From Fibrobacteraceae bacterium (GTDB taxonomy: Bacteria; Fibrobacterota; Fibrobacteria; Fibrobacterales; Fibrobacteraceae), in contig JABUUT010000008.1 of NCBI GenBank assembly GCA_021443045.1, positions 27,767 through 60,615 on the forward strand: 32,849 nucleotides of DNA, in the 5' to 3' direction. Under the pieces are notes generated by a model that worked only from the letters and a program-made list of their open reading frames with translations, ran no database searches and was not told the DNA's origin. Every line of letters begins with the position of its first letter. Positions within the stretch are counted from its first letter, which is position 1. This document shows, in pieces, positions 22,974 to 31,446 of the stretch. The position numbers and the translations under genes were made by a program.

Positions 22974-23741
22974 TTAGGGCCGAATTAAAGAGCCTGTCCA
23001 ATGTTCGTTAAAGAAGTCCCGGAACAGTGTTTCGGGGCCTTTTTTCAACTCCTCAACAACTTGTTCCATGGGGCGAGCACTGCGATACAGCATGCGGTAA
23101 GCCCGGCAAAGAGCATTGATGCGTTCTTCGGAAAATTCTTCAGGGTGGAGCTTAAGGGCGTGAAGGTTCAAGGCCCCCCAGCGTAAGGGGTTTCCAAAGG
23201 CTTTGCTGGCTGGGGGCACGTCCCGGTCCACTTTGAGGGTGCCCCCCACAAAAGCGTATGCCCCTACCCTATTTTTTTGCTGTATAGCCGTTGTGCCACC
23301 TATGGTGGCGTAGGTTCCTATAAAAACATGGCCTCCCAACTGGCAGCCATTGGCAATAACCACATGGTCTTCAATTTGGCAGTCGTGCCCCACATGGGCG
23401 TACGCCATTAAAAGAACATGGTTGCCCACCCCGGTCACACCGCCCCCCTGAACAGTTCCTCGGTTCAAGGTGCAGTATTCCCGAATGGTGCAATTTTCAC
23501 CTACCTGGAGTTTGGTGGGTTCTCCAGCGTACTTTAAATCTTGGGGAGGGCCACCCAAAATGGCACCGTCGTATACTTTTGTGTTTTTGCCTACAAAAAC
23601 CCCAGAATACACATGTACTCGAGACTCCAAAACCACGTTTTCTCCAATTTCTGCATTTTCATCTACAATGCACCAAGGCCCTATGGTTGCCGAAGGGTGG
23701 ATTATGGCAGAAGAGTGGATTAAGGCAGTGGGATGAATCAT
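22974..23741 (-). CDS. lpxA: UDP-N-acetylglucosamine acyltransferase LpxA
   Basis: 255 residues from the ATG at 23741, preceded by AGGTG; the track's start at 23861 adds an unrelated leader and would overlap the divergent gene. The hexapeptide-repeat beta-helix is clear (IHPTALIHSSAIIHPSATIGP). Family motifs are GGPPQDLKY and AYAHVGHDC, which contains the catalytic His, followed by a C-terminal helical part (EERINALCRAYRML). LpxA performs the first step of lipid A synthesis in the cytoplasm. Here the gene stands alone rather than in an lpxD-fabZ-lpxA-lpxB group. It points to a LPS-containing outer membrane. Confidence 0.93.
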   Translation of the reverse strand: MIHPTALIHSSAIIHPSATIGPWCIVDENAEIGENVVLESRVHVYSGVFVGKNTKVYDGAILGGPPQDLKYAGEPTKLQVGENCTIREYCTLNRGTVQGGGVTGVGNHVLLMAYAHVGHDCQIEDHVVIANGCQLGGHVFIGTYATIGGTTAIQQKNRVGAYAFVGGTLKVDRDVPPASKAFGNPLRWGALNLHALKLHPEEFSEERINALCRAYRMLYRSARPMEQVVEELKKGPETLFRDFFNEHWTGSLIRP

Positions 23742-23826
23742 AACCGGGCACCTAGAAAATGTTTTTATCAAGTGATTGGCATCCTTGAGACAACAAGTAT
23801 AGCAAAAAAATGTAAATTTGCGCATT

Positions 23827-24930
23827 ATGAGCGGATATATCATTGCAGGACTCACTTCCATTTATGTGTTGTTGTTCCTGTTTTTTATAGTGGGACTGGC
23901 CAAGACTCGGCGCTATAAGGGTGTAAAAGCCACCCCCAGCGTGTCCGTGGTGGTTCCCATGCGCAACGAAGAACAGTATGCGCTGCGTACCTTGCAGGCT
24001 TTAGCCGCTCAAGACTATGTGGGAGAATGGGAAGTTATTTGCGTAGACGACCGCTCCACCGACAGCACCAAAGAAATTCTGGAAAAGTTTGCGGCGGAGC
24101 ACCCCCGTTTTAGAGTGCTTTCTTTAGCCCAAAATTTGCCCACCATTGCTAGCCCCAAAAAAAGGGCTTTGGAAAGCGCCTTTAAAATTGCTAAAAATGA
24201 AGTTCTCCTAACCATTGATGCCGACTGCATTCCTAAAAAAAGCTGGATTACAGCCATGGCCGGGCGTTTTGTGGGAAACATCAGCATTGTGCAGGGCCCC
24301 AAACAGAACAACGGCAGCCGTAGCATGGCCCACCTTTTTCAAAAGCTGGAAACCCTGGGATACACAGCCATGGAGGCTGCCGGGTTCAGCCTTGGCAACC
24401 CACTGGTTGCCAGTGCCGCCTGCCTGGCCTACAAAAAGGAACTCTTCTTTAAGGCAGGCGGGTTTGGGGACCTGGTAAATTTGAGCAGCGGCGACGACGA
24501 CATGCTGATTCACAAGATGATGAAAATTCCTAACGTAGACGTGTGCTACAACCTGGATAAAGACGCCGTTATTGAAACGGAGCCTGTAAATTCCTGGAAG
24601 GCCCTTTTTAACCAGCGGGCCCGCTGGAGCAGTAACGGGACCAACTACGAAAGTAAAGCCTATGTGCTGCTGTTAACCCTCATCTACACCTTTTATGTTT
24701 GGATGTTCATTAGCCCATGGCTTGTGGCATTTTTAGAAATTCCCTGGCAGTGGTGCGTTTTTTCTATTTTGTCCAAAGTGGCTGTAGATTTTACATTCCT
24801 TAGTATGGCAGCCTATAAGCTCCACACCAAACGCCGCATGCTGGCATTTATCCCCACAGAACTCATTCAGATTCCTATGATTGTATTTGCCGTACCAGCA
24901 GGCATTACCGGCCTTTTCCGCTGGAAATAG
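23827..24930 (+). CDS. Membrane-bound family 2 glycosyltransferase
   Basis: 367 residues from the ATG at 23827; the track's TTG start at 23818 is less likely. An N-terminal membrane helix (YIIAGLTSIYVLLFLFFIVGL) precedes a GT-A domain with SVVVPMRNEE, CVDDRSTD, TIDADCIP (DXD-type) and NQRARWSSNG, the QXXRW-like motif of processive-type GT2 enzymes. Two or three helices form the C-terminus. It would transfer a sugar from a nucleotide donor on the cytoplasmic side of the inner membrane to a lipid or polymer acceptor. The acceptor is not evident. It overlaps the 3' end of the convergent CCA-adding enzyme gene by 26 bases. Confidence 0.85.
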   Translation: MSGYIIAGLTSIYVLLFLFFIVGLAKTRRYKGVKATPSVSVVVPMRNEEQYALRTLQALAAQDYVGEWEVICVDDRSTDSTKEILEKFAAEHPRFRVLSLAQNLPTIASPKKRALESAFKIAKNEVLLTIDADCIPKKSWITAMAGRFVGNISIVQGPKQNNGSRSMAHLFQKLETLGYTAMEAAGFSLGNPLVASAACLAYKKELFFKAGGFGDLVNLSSGDDDMLIHKMMKIPNVDVCYNLDKDAVIETEPVNSWKALFNQRARWSSNGTNYESKAYVLLLTLIYTFYVWMFISPWLVAFLEIPWQWCVFSILSKVAVDFTFLSMAAYKLHTKRRMLAFIPTELIQIPMIVFAVPAGITGLFRWK

Positions 24931-26200
24931 CATTTTGGGCCCAGGCCAAGGCCTCCTCGGCAGAACAAATTTTACCATCCAGCTGCAATTCAAAATTTTC
25001 CTTAATGAGCTGGCCAAATTCCTTGCCCGGTTTTAACCCCAGATCCATCAGCATTTTTCCCGTTAAATAGGACTCTGGGCTCTTGAGGTAAACTCCTAGG
25101 CGGCATGCCGAAACTTTAAAAGCATCGGCATCATCCTTATGCCAGAACGTTGAAAGAAGAAGGTGTAAAAGCTGTAGCCCACCCAGGAACTTTTCGGAGC
25201 GCACGCCTAAACGGCGCATTTCCGCGTCAGAAGGCACCACAGAAAACGTTAAGGATTCCAAGCAAGAAAGAAGTTCAGGAACCCCGCGAAGCACCTTGAT
25301 TTCATTGGTAATGCGGTTTAAAAAAACAAGGGCTTTTTTGGGGCATCCCATCAACAGGGAGGCAAAAGCCAAAATCTGCTTTTGGTCATCATTCAATTCT
25401 GTGGAGCCCGAAACAACCTCATTTACTTTATCTAGCAACTGGCCCAGCTTTTCCCAAGACTCTTCCATCGGCCCAACTTCTGGAAAATATTCATCCAGCC
25501 CCATCTGCAAAAAAGCCTTGAGCCCCATAGAAGGCTTGCCCGGTTTTAAAAGCCACTTCTTAAATTCTTCCAGCAAACGCTCCGACGACAAATCTTCCAG
25601 CGACAACTGCCGGCAAACCCCAGCCGTATCCTGATGCAAAGTCAAATGAAAACGGCTGGCAAACTGGACCCCCCGAAGAATGCGCAGTGAATCTTCGCCA
25701 AAGGCTTCCCCCACATGCCGAAGGGTGCGACTTTTTAAATCGTCTATGCCCCCATAGGGGTCACAGAGGGTTAACTCCGGCAATTCCATACCCATGGCGT
25801 TAATGGTAAAATCACGGCGATAGGCCGCTTGTTTAAACGAAAGTTTGGCATCGGTCTTTACCACAAAACCCCGATGGCCGTATCCCACCTTGCTTTCGGT
25901 ACGGGGGAAAGAAAAATCCAAATCTTCTCCATGCATGGCCAAATGAATAACGCCAAAAGCCTTGCCTACCAAATTGGGGCGGCCGTAATTTTTTAGAATG
26001 GATAAAAGTTGGTCCTGTTCCAAGTCATACACTTCCACATCGTAGTCCCGACAATTTTTCCCAAGAAGAGCATCACGAACCCACCCTCCTACCAAAAAAG
26101 CACGGCCCCCAGCAGACCGGATATCCTCGGCAATAAGAAGGAGCCGCTTGGGCAGTTCTGGAGTAAACTGTTTTCCATCCAAGGTGGTTACAAAGTTCAT
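24905..26200 (-). CDS. cca: CCA-adding tRNA nucleotidyltransferase / poly(A) polymerase family
   Basis: 431 residues. The nucleotidyltransferase head contains AFLVGGWVRDALLG (GGxxR), RDYDVEVYD (catalytic acidic pair Asp52/Asp54) and RRDFTINAMGM, followed by DPYGGIDDLKSRTLRHVG and ILRGVQFASRF, the standard order of class II CCA enzymes. It should repair or add the tRNA 3' CCA end; a poly(A) polymerase activity is the alternative within the family. The ATG is at 26200 with no strong Shine-Dalgarno. It follows the lipoprotein gene by 43 bases on the same strand, so it could be expressed from that unit. Confidence 0.88.
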   Translation of the reverse strand: MNFVTTLDGKQFTPELPKRLLLIAEDIRSAGGRAFLVGGWVRDALLGKNCRDYDVEVYDLEQDQLLSILKNYGRPNLVGKAFGVIHLAMHGEDLDFSFPRTESKVGYGHRGFVVKTDAKLSFKQAAYRRDFTINAMGMELPELTLCDPYGGIDDLKSRTLRHVGEAFGEDSLRILRGVQFASRFHLTLHQDTAGVCRQLSLEDLSSERLLEEFKKWLLKPGKPSMGLKAFLQMGLDEYFPEVGPMEESWEKLGQLLDKVNEVVSGSTELNDDQKQILAFASLLMGCPKKALVFLNRITNEIKVLRGVPELLSCLESLTFSVVPSDAEMRRLGVRSEKFLGGLQLLHLLLSTFWHKDDADAFKVSACRLGVYLKSPESYLTGKMLMDLGLKPGKEFGQLIKENFELQLDGKICSAEEALAWAQNAISSGKGR

Positions 26201-26243
26201 TCTAAAATAACCCGTCTATTAGCGTATTAAAACCTACTGAAGC

Positions 26244-26678
26244 CTACTGAAAATTTTCTACTGAGGCAGAAGAAGTATCCATAACAGATGTATCTGCAAC
26301 GGACGTATCTGCAACAGAAGGCTCCACCGTCTGGTAACGATCATACACCGAAACCGTTTTTTGTTCGGAAGAATCTTGCATCAAAGTTTGCACCGAAACA
26401 GCTTGCGTATCCTTTTTGGTGGTATCAGCCTTAAAGCGATCGTAAATACTCTGCCTGGTGGCGGCCTCGCTCTGCGCCTTTCGTTCTTCGTCAGCACGGC
26501 ACTGCCTCAGTTCCTCTTCCATAAAGGCCCGCTGGTCTGGTGAATACCCCATGGAATTTAACCGATACTCAATTTCTTCGCAAACCACCCCTTGCCGGTG
26601 TGAAGCACAAGACGTTATAGCAGCCACCGCAAAAAAAAGAGTGGTACTTAGAATAAAACATTTTATCGCAACATTCAT
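26244..26678 (-). CDS. Small lipoprotein with Ser/Thr/Asp-rich repeats
   Basis: 144 residues with a lipoprotein signal (ITSCAS, Cys24), a helical charged segment (MEEELRQCRADEERKAQSEA) and two similar blocks (QSIYDRFKADTTKK and VSVYDRYQTVEP). It ends with a tandem VADTS-type repeat (four DTS units). No known function. It lies 16 bases after the PorZ-like gene on the same strand, which suggests a joint role at the cell envelope. Confidence 0.7.
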   Translation of the reverse strand: MNVAIKCFILSTTLFFAVAAITSCASHRQGVVCEEIEYRLNSMGYSPDQRAFMEEELRQCRADEERKAQSEAATRQSIYDRFKADTTKKDTQAVSVQTLMQDSSEQKTVSVYDRYQTVEPSVADTSVADTSVMDTSSASVENFQ

Positions 26679-26694
26679 CTTTTACCCCAACCGT

Positions 26695-28914
26695 CTAATG
26701 CATTATTATAAGTTTTCCCTTTTTGGTTTTCCTACTATTGCGTATAACATAATAGTACACCCCAGGAGCCACATAAACGCCATTTTTATCTCGGCCGTCC
26801 CATTCGGCCATGCCCCCGTACACATTCTGGTCATATAAACTTTTTACCAAGGTGCCACCGCGGTTGTAAATGCTAATCACAGCATCTTCCGCAACCCCCT
26901 GGAAGGTAACCACATTGTGATAATTTATTCTAAATGGATTTGGATACACAAGCACATCAATTTTAGCCTGATCGGTCATAAAGTCCGAGGCATCCCGCAA
27001 ATCATTCCTCTGGTACAGAGAAATCCCGTTTTCATGGGCAAACCAAATCCGTCCCGTTTTAGAATCCACCGCCAAGTCAGACACTGCATTGCTAAGCAAG
27101 CCATCCTTCATAACATAATGTTTAGACACCAAAGAATCGTTGCTTACCCCTGTTTTTGACAACCGAAAAGCACCCTGGGTTGTGGTTCCCAGCCACACAT
27201 TGCTGTGGCCATCCACATCAATAGAAGTAAACTCGGCACTCAGCAGTCCCTTGGTTGAATAAGGCTGCATAACGGAATCCTGCCCTTCGGCCCAATACCC
27301 AAGGCCCGACACGGATGCCAGCCAAAGGGTGTTCGTCTTGTCGTCCATTGTCATGTCTACTATAGATGCACCATTTAAACCGGTGTAAGACCTCATGTCT
27401 TTTATAACCAGCCGGCCCCCATTTTTTCGAGGAGGCGACACCGTAAACACATCCAGCACCCCAAGAGAGCCCGCAGCCAAACCATCCCTGGCTCCAACAT
27501 AAATGTGCCAATCATCACTGCCATCAATAGGCCTTGCCAACAGTGGTCCCGTGGACTGCATGCTACCGACACCATTGGCACAGCTCAGTTCACCATCTTC
27601 AGATATGTAAGCCAAACCATATTTTTCAAAAGTCCCGAGAGCTACAAAAAATCCCTGCGAATCTGGAGCAACCGCAGTACCCGAAGATACGGTATAATGC
27701 GGCACAATCTGATCTAAACAAGTTTCTTCCGACGAGTTAATAGCCTTAATCACTTCAGGGCTCCAGTTTCTATAGATAAAAAATCCCATGCCCCAAACAT
27801 GGTAGATAAAGGTTCCATTGGGCAATGCCGAAAGCACCTTCATTCTGTTGGTGTAAGCCTCCGAATTATTCCCCACATTATCAATAACCGTCCATGGAGT
27901 GCCCCAAACAACACCATCACTGTAAGCCAATCTACCATCCGTAGACGCCACCATTACGCCACCCATTCTAGCAGAAGAAATTTCATAAATGCCTGTAAGC
28001 TGGTAGGGCTCATACTGCGTTAAATCATGTATCATGCCATCCTTGTACATGGCAACCGTATTGGCCCCCACCAGAAAAGTTTTGTCACCGTCACTTTCAA
28101 CCCATTGAATCTGGTTTTTGCCCTCTTTAAACAACAAGGGGTCATCCAAATTTTTTCCTTTCAGCACTACCAAGGAATCGTCTATAAAGAAAGAAGTCTC
28201 TTTTCCATTTTTGTCCGTATACCAGGTTCCATGTTTGGTAAAAGTCTTTAACCCATTTTTACCCCAACCCATAGAAAATACGGGGTCTCCGTAATACACC
28301 TGCGTCCAAGAGTCCGGGTCAATTAGGGAAACATCGTTTTCTATGTGTTTCCAATCCACATAACGGGAATACACATATTTTCCCATAGACACATACAAAG
28401 TGTCATTATGGATGGCCAAGGCATTAGGGCGAGAAACGGTTAAAGACTGATCCCCAATTCGGTCAATGGTGATAATGGAACTTTCCTTTGATAAGCTAAA
28501 AAAAGACAAGCTGCGCTCAAAGGCAAGAACAATCACAGAATCTTTTTCCACAACCTCGCCAGGAACCACCTTCATATTGCCACCAACATAGGAACGGTTC
28601 AAAATCCTCCATACCCCATTGGCTCCATTTAAATTTGCAATAAGGCCATACTGAGAAACAGCATACACGCCACCGTTCTCTGTTACCACCACCGCACTAA
28701 AATTGGAGGTTTCCAAGCCATTTGCAGCGGTATAGACTACATCCATATCGGGAGTGCGAAAACGCATTCCACCATCCGTGGCCATTACAACGCCGCCAGC
28801 ACATGCTTTTGCATCGTTAATCTGGAATGGAGCAGAAAAATTAGTCCACCCCTCTCCAGCGAAAGAAACATGGATTAAGGCAAAAAGAAAAAAGATTCCA
28901 TACAGTAATTTCAC
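26695..28914 (-). CDS. PorZ-like two-propeller secretion-associated protein
   Basis: 739 residues. Signal peptide (HVSFA/GEGW) followed by beta-propeller repeats in two groups (about 25-340 and 345-640), including two-component-regulator-propeller-type units such as WLGTTTQGAFRLSK and IWFAHENGISLYQ. The C-terminal domain (about 655-739) starts with VLVYPNPFRI and ends with a strand pattern GVYYYVIRNSRKTKKGKL, a FlgD-Ig/sorting-like fold. Size and domain order match PorZ, the surface protein of type IX secretion in Bacteroidota that helps deliver A-LPS to cargo; a plain propeller sensor is the alternative. The start is GTG at 28914, with no clear ribosome-binding site, 23 bases after the sigma-factor stop. 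The sorting-domain proteins elsewhere in the window would be its logical cargo. Confidence 0.65.
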   Translation of the reverse strand: MKLLYGIFFLFALIHVSFAGEGWTNFSAPFQINDAKACAGGVVMATDGGMRFRTPDMDVVYTAANGLETSNFSAVVVTENGGVYAVSQYGLIANLNGANGVWRILNRSYVGGNMKVVPGEVVEKDSVIVLAFERSLSFFSLSKESSIITIDRIGDQSLTVSRPNALAIHNDTLYVSMGKYVYSRYVDWKHIENDVSLIDPDSWTQVYYGDPVFSMGWGKNGLKTFTKHGTWYTDKNGKETSFFIDDSLVVLKGKNLDDPLLFKEGKNQIQWVESDGDKTFLVGANTVAMYKDGMIHDLTQYEPYQLTGIYEISSARMGGVMVASTDGRLAYSDGVVWGTPWTVIDNVGNNSEAYTNRMKVLSALPNGTFIYHVWGMGFFIYRNWSPEVIKAINSSEETCLDQIVPHYTVSSGTAVAPDSQGFFVALGTFEKYGLAYISEDGELSCANGVGSMQSTGPLLARPIDGSDDWHIYVGARDGLAAGSLGVLDVFTVSPPRKNGGRLVIKDMRSYTGLNGASIVDMTMDDKTNTLWLASVSGLGYWAEGQDSVMQPYSTKGLLSAEFTSIDVDGHSNVWLGTTTQGAFRLSKTGVSNDSLVSKHYVMKDGLLSNAVSDLAVDSKTGRIWFAHENGISLYQRNDLRDASDFMTDQAKIDVLVYPNPFRINYHNVVTFQGVAEDAVISIYNRGGTLVKSLYDQNVYGGMAEWDGRDKNGVYVAPGVYYYVIRNSRKTKKGKLIIMH

Positions 28915-28937
28915 ATTGTAAAATTACGAAAATACAC

Positions 28938-29489
28938 CTAGGCAGAATATGCCATTTGTATTTTTTGTCTCATTTTTTCCACTGCCTTTCGCCTCTTTTT
29001 GGTAACAGCACTTTTAGAAATGCCTAAAATGCGGCCCACTTCATGTGTACTGGCACCCCCACAAAAACATAAATCCACAAGAAGGCGCTCAAAGGGGTCT
29101 AACACCGCCAGTGCGCGCACCACGTTGTTTTCCATGTTTTCTTCCTCACGGCTCTTGTGAAAGAAAACCGATTTTTCGTTGGGCGCCGCTTCGTAGAAAA
29201 CTCTTTCCGACTCCGACAAACAAGAAACCGGATTCATATGAAATTTTCCCCGCATATAATCGTAATGACAGTTGCGTATAACCACAGCCAACCATGCCAG
29301 TATGGAATCTGGAGAATTTACCCCACCCGCATTTTGACAAAATTTTAACGCAACCTCCTGAAAAAGGTCATCTGCCGAGTCTTCCCCTCCACACCTCATG
29401 GAACATAGTTTGTAAATTTTATCCGAATGTAACTTCCAAACGGACTCCACCCAGTTTGGAAGAGTTGAATGAACTTGCTTTTTGGACAT
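28938..29489 (-). CDS. ECF-type RNA polymerase sigma factor
   Basis: 183 residues from the ATG at 29489 (AGG just upstream). Region 2 is visible as ADDLFQEVALKF and WLAVVIRNCHYDYMRGK; region 4 is a helix-turn-helix (STHEVGRILGISKSAVTKKRRKAVEKMRQKI). No anti-sigma factor is encoded next to it. It is the first gene of a likely operon with the PorZ-like and lipoprotein genes and is divergent from dsbD, with only 54 bases between. It may regulate the secretion-related genes, by analogy with type IX systems that use an ECF sigma factor. Confidence 0.85.
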   Translation of the reverse strand: MSKKQVHSTLPNWVESVWKLHSDKIYKLCSMRCGGEDSADDLFQEVALKFCQNAGGVNSPDSILAWLAVVIRNCHYDYMRGKFHMNPVSCLSESERVFYEAAPNEKSVFFHKSREEENMENNVVRALAVLDPFERLLVDLCFCGGASTHEVGRILGISKSAVTKKRRKAVEKMRQKIQMAYSA

Positions 29490-29543
29490 TATCCTATCCC
29501 CAAAAAGCAAAAACAAAACTTGAACTACAGATGAGTAAAAAAT

Positions 29544-31382
29544 ATGAATTCTATGAATAAAACAAAGGCTAATAAAAATTTAGCCAACATTTGTTGGCAA
29601 TGGGCACTCATCCTGACATGCTTGGCGCTACTAGCCTCAGGCGCTCACGCCCAGGAATTCAATATGAACAATATGCCGCCTCCCCACATTAGCATTGGCT
29701 ACGACAACGGCAGCATTCAAAAAAACACCCTCACAGTAACCATCGTTATTCCCGACAATTGGCATGTTAATTCCAACATACCTGTAGATGAATTTTTAAA
29801 GCCATCCAAAATTGAGGTGGGTGCTCGGGGAATTCAGTTTGCAGACCCAGTTTGGCCAGAACCTTTAGAAGAATATGTCGAAATTCTAGACTTAAAAAAT
29901 AAAGTTTTCAAGGGAATGTTCCAAATTAAAATCCCGGTATCCTCCGTAGAAGATGGCTACGACTCCACCACCACCAATGTCACCTTCCACTACCAGGCCT
30001 GCGACAACTCCATCTGCCTAGCACCAAGCCAGGTGAGTGCAAAAATTGACGGAAGCAGTTCCGCCTTAAAAAAAAACGATAATGAACAGCAGCAAAATCA
30101 ATCTTCCATAGCCGCCACCACCGAAAATCAAGATTCCGTCAACATTTTCCTTCTTCTGTTTTTTGCCTTTGTTGGAGGCATTATCCTAAACTTAATGCCC
30201 TGTGTGCTGCCAGTACTTTCACTTAAACTATTCAGCCTCATCAAGCAGGCCGGCGAAAACCGTGCAAAGCTTTTGGCTCTGGGGCTTGGGACCTCCATAG
30301 GCATTTTGGTTAGCTTCTGGGTTTTGGCCGCCATCATTACCATTGTGCGAATGGGCGGAGGAAACGCCGGTTGGGGAATGCAATTCCAAAGTGCAGGCTT
30401 TATCGCCTTTATGGTTGTAATTCTCACCGCCTTTGCCATGAGTTTCTTTGGCCTCTTTGAAATTTGGCTTCCAGGTAGTGCCGTTACCAAAATGGACAGT
30501 GCCAGCCACAAGCAGGGATTACCCGGCGCCTTTTTCACAGGAGCACTTCTTGTTCTGTTAAGTACTCCCTGTTCGGCCCCATTCTTGGGATCGGCCATGG
30601 GCTTTGCCTTTACCGCCAGCACCCCCGTTCTATTCCTGTTCTTTACCGCTGCCGCCCTAGGGCTTGCCCTGCCCTACATTCTAATCAGCGCCCTCCCAGG
30701 CTTGCTAAAACTCCTGCCAAAACCCGGATCCTGGATGGTGGTTCTTCAAAAAATCATGGGCATCCTTTTGCTTGGCACTGTAGCTTGGCTATTGTGGATT
30801 GTAAGCGAACAGGCCGGAATAGCAGGTCTAATGCTCTTTGCCCTTTTAGCCATCGTGGCCGCCGCACTTTCAATTGCCACTGGAAAAATTGCACCACCCT
30901 ACAAACCCTTTAGTTTTGAAGTAGGCGCCCTTGCAGCGAGCCTTGCCATTGTGGTTACCCTTTGGTTTACATTTGTATCACCCCAGTACGAAGGCACCAT
31001 TACCCAAAAGCAAGCCCAAAGAGCCCAGCAACAAATGACCGAGGACGGATGGTATCGTTACACCCCACAGCTTGTGGAAGCCTTTGCCAAAGAAGGCCGC
31101 ACCTTGTTTATAGATGTTACTGCCGACTGGTGCATAACCTGCAAAGCCAACGAAGCCGCCGTTTTGAGCAGCCAAGAATTCCGCAACACCATGGACAGCC
31201 TTGGAGTTGCATTGGTAAAAGCCGATTGGACACGGGAAAGCCCTGAAGTAAACGCCCTCTTAAGGAGTATGGGTAAAAGTGGTGTGCCCGCCTACGCCAT
31301 TTACCCTCATGGAAACCCTAGCCAGCAAAAAATACTCCCCGAACTGCTAACCACAGGCAGCATTTTACAACTTCTACCATAA
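29544..31382 (+). CDS. dsbD: Thiol:disulfide interchange protein DsbD
   Basis: 612 residues in the usual three-part form. Signal peptide to about residue 36; periplasmic alpha domain with the paired cysteines YQACDNSICLAP (Cys153/Cys158); a membrane domain of about eight helices with NLMPCVLP (Cys220) and STPCSAPF (Cys343); and a C-terminal thioredoxin-like domain with DWCITCK (Cys530/Cys533). All functional cysteines are present. DsbD passes electrons from cytoplasmic thioredoxin across the inner membrane to periplasmic partners such as DsbC-type isomerases or cytochrome c maturation factors. ATG codons occur at 29544 and 29553, neither with a strong Shine-Dalgarno; the choice does not change the mature protein. 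Confidence 0.92.
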   Translation: MNSMNKTKANKNLANICWQWALILTCLALLASGAHAQEFNMNNMPPPHISIGYDNGSIQKNTLTVTIVIPDNWHVNSNIPVDEFLKPSKIEVGARGIQFADPVWPEPLEEYVEILDLKNKVFKGMFQIKIPVSSVEDGYDSTTTNVTFHYQACDNSICLAPSQVSAKIDGSSSALKKNDNEQQQNQSSIAATTENQDSVNIFLLLFFAFVGGIILNLMPCVLPVLSLKLFSLIKQAGENRAKLLALGLGTSIGILVSFWVLAAIITIVRMGGGNAGWGMQFQSAGFIAFMVVILTAFAMSFFGLFEIWLPGSAVTKMDSASHKQGLPGAFFTGALLVLLSTPCSAPFLGSAMGFAFTASTPVLFLFFTAAALGLALPYILISALPGLLKLLPKPGSWMVVLQKIMGILLLGTVAWLLWIVSEQAGIAGLMLFALLAIVAAALSIATGKIAPPYKPFSFEVGALAASLAIVVTLWFTFVSPQYEGTITQKQAQRAQQQMTEDGWYRYTPQLVEAFAKEGRTLFIDVTADWCITCKANEAAVLSSQEFRNTMDSLGVALVKADWTRESPEVNALLRSMGKSGVPAYAIYPHGNPSQQKILPELLTTGSILQLLP

Positions 31383-31405
31383 GTGGACCCTTTTGCAATA
31401 AAAAA

Positions 31406-31431
31406 ATATTTCCCTACCACTAGGGAAATAT
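31406..31431. promoter_or_regulatory. Perfect 11-bp inverted repeat before glgA
   Basis: ATATTTCCCTA-CCAC-TAGGGAAATAT is a perfect palindrome ending 15 bases before the glgA ATG. On the plus strand no T-run follows, so it is a weak terminator candidate for dsbD. It may instead be an operator or an RNA hairpin that affects glgA translation. Confidence 0.6.
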
Positions 31432-31446
31432 GCTATCTTATTGAGC

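Noticed and set aside
23742-23861. Extension of lpxA to 23861
   Set aside because: The extra 40 residues do not fit LpxA and would overlap the divergent glycosyltransferase start.
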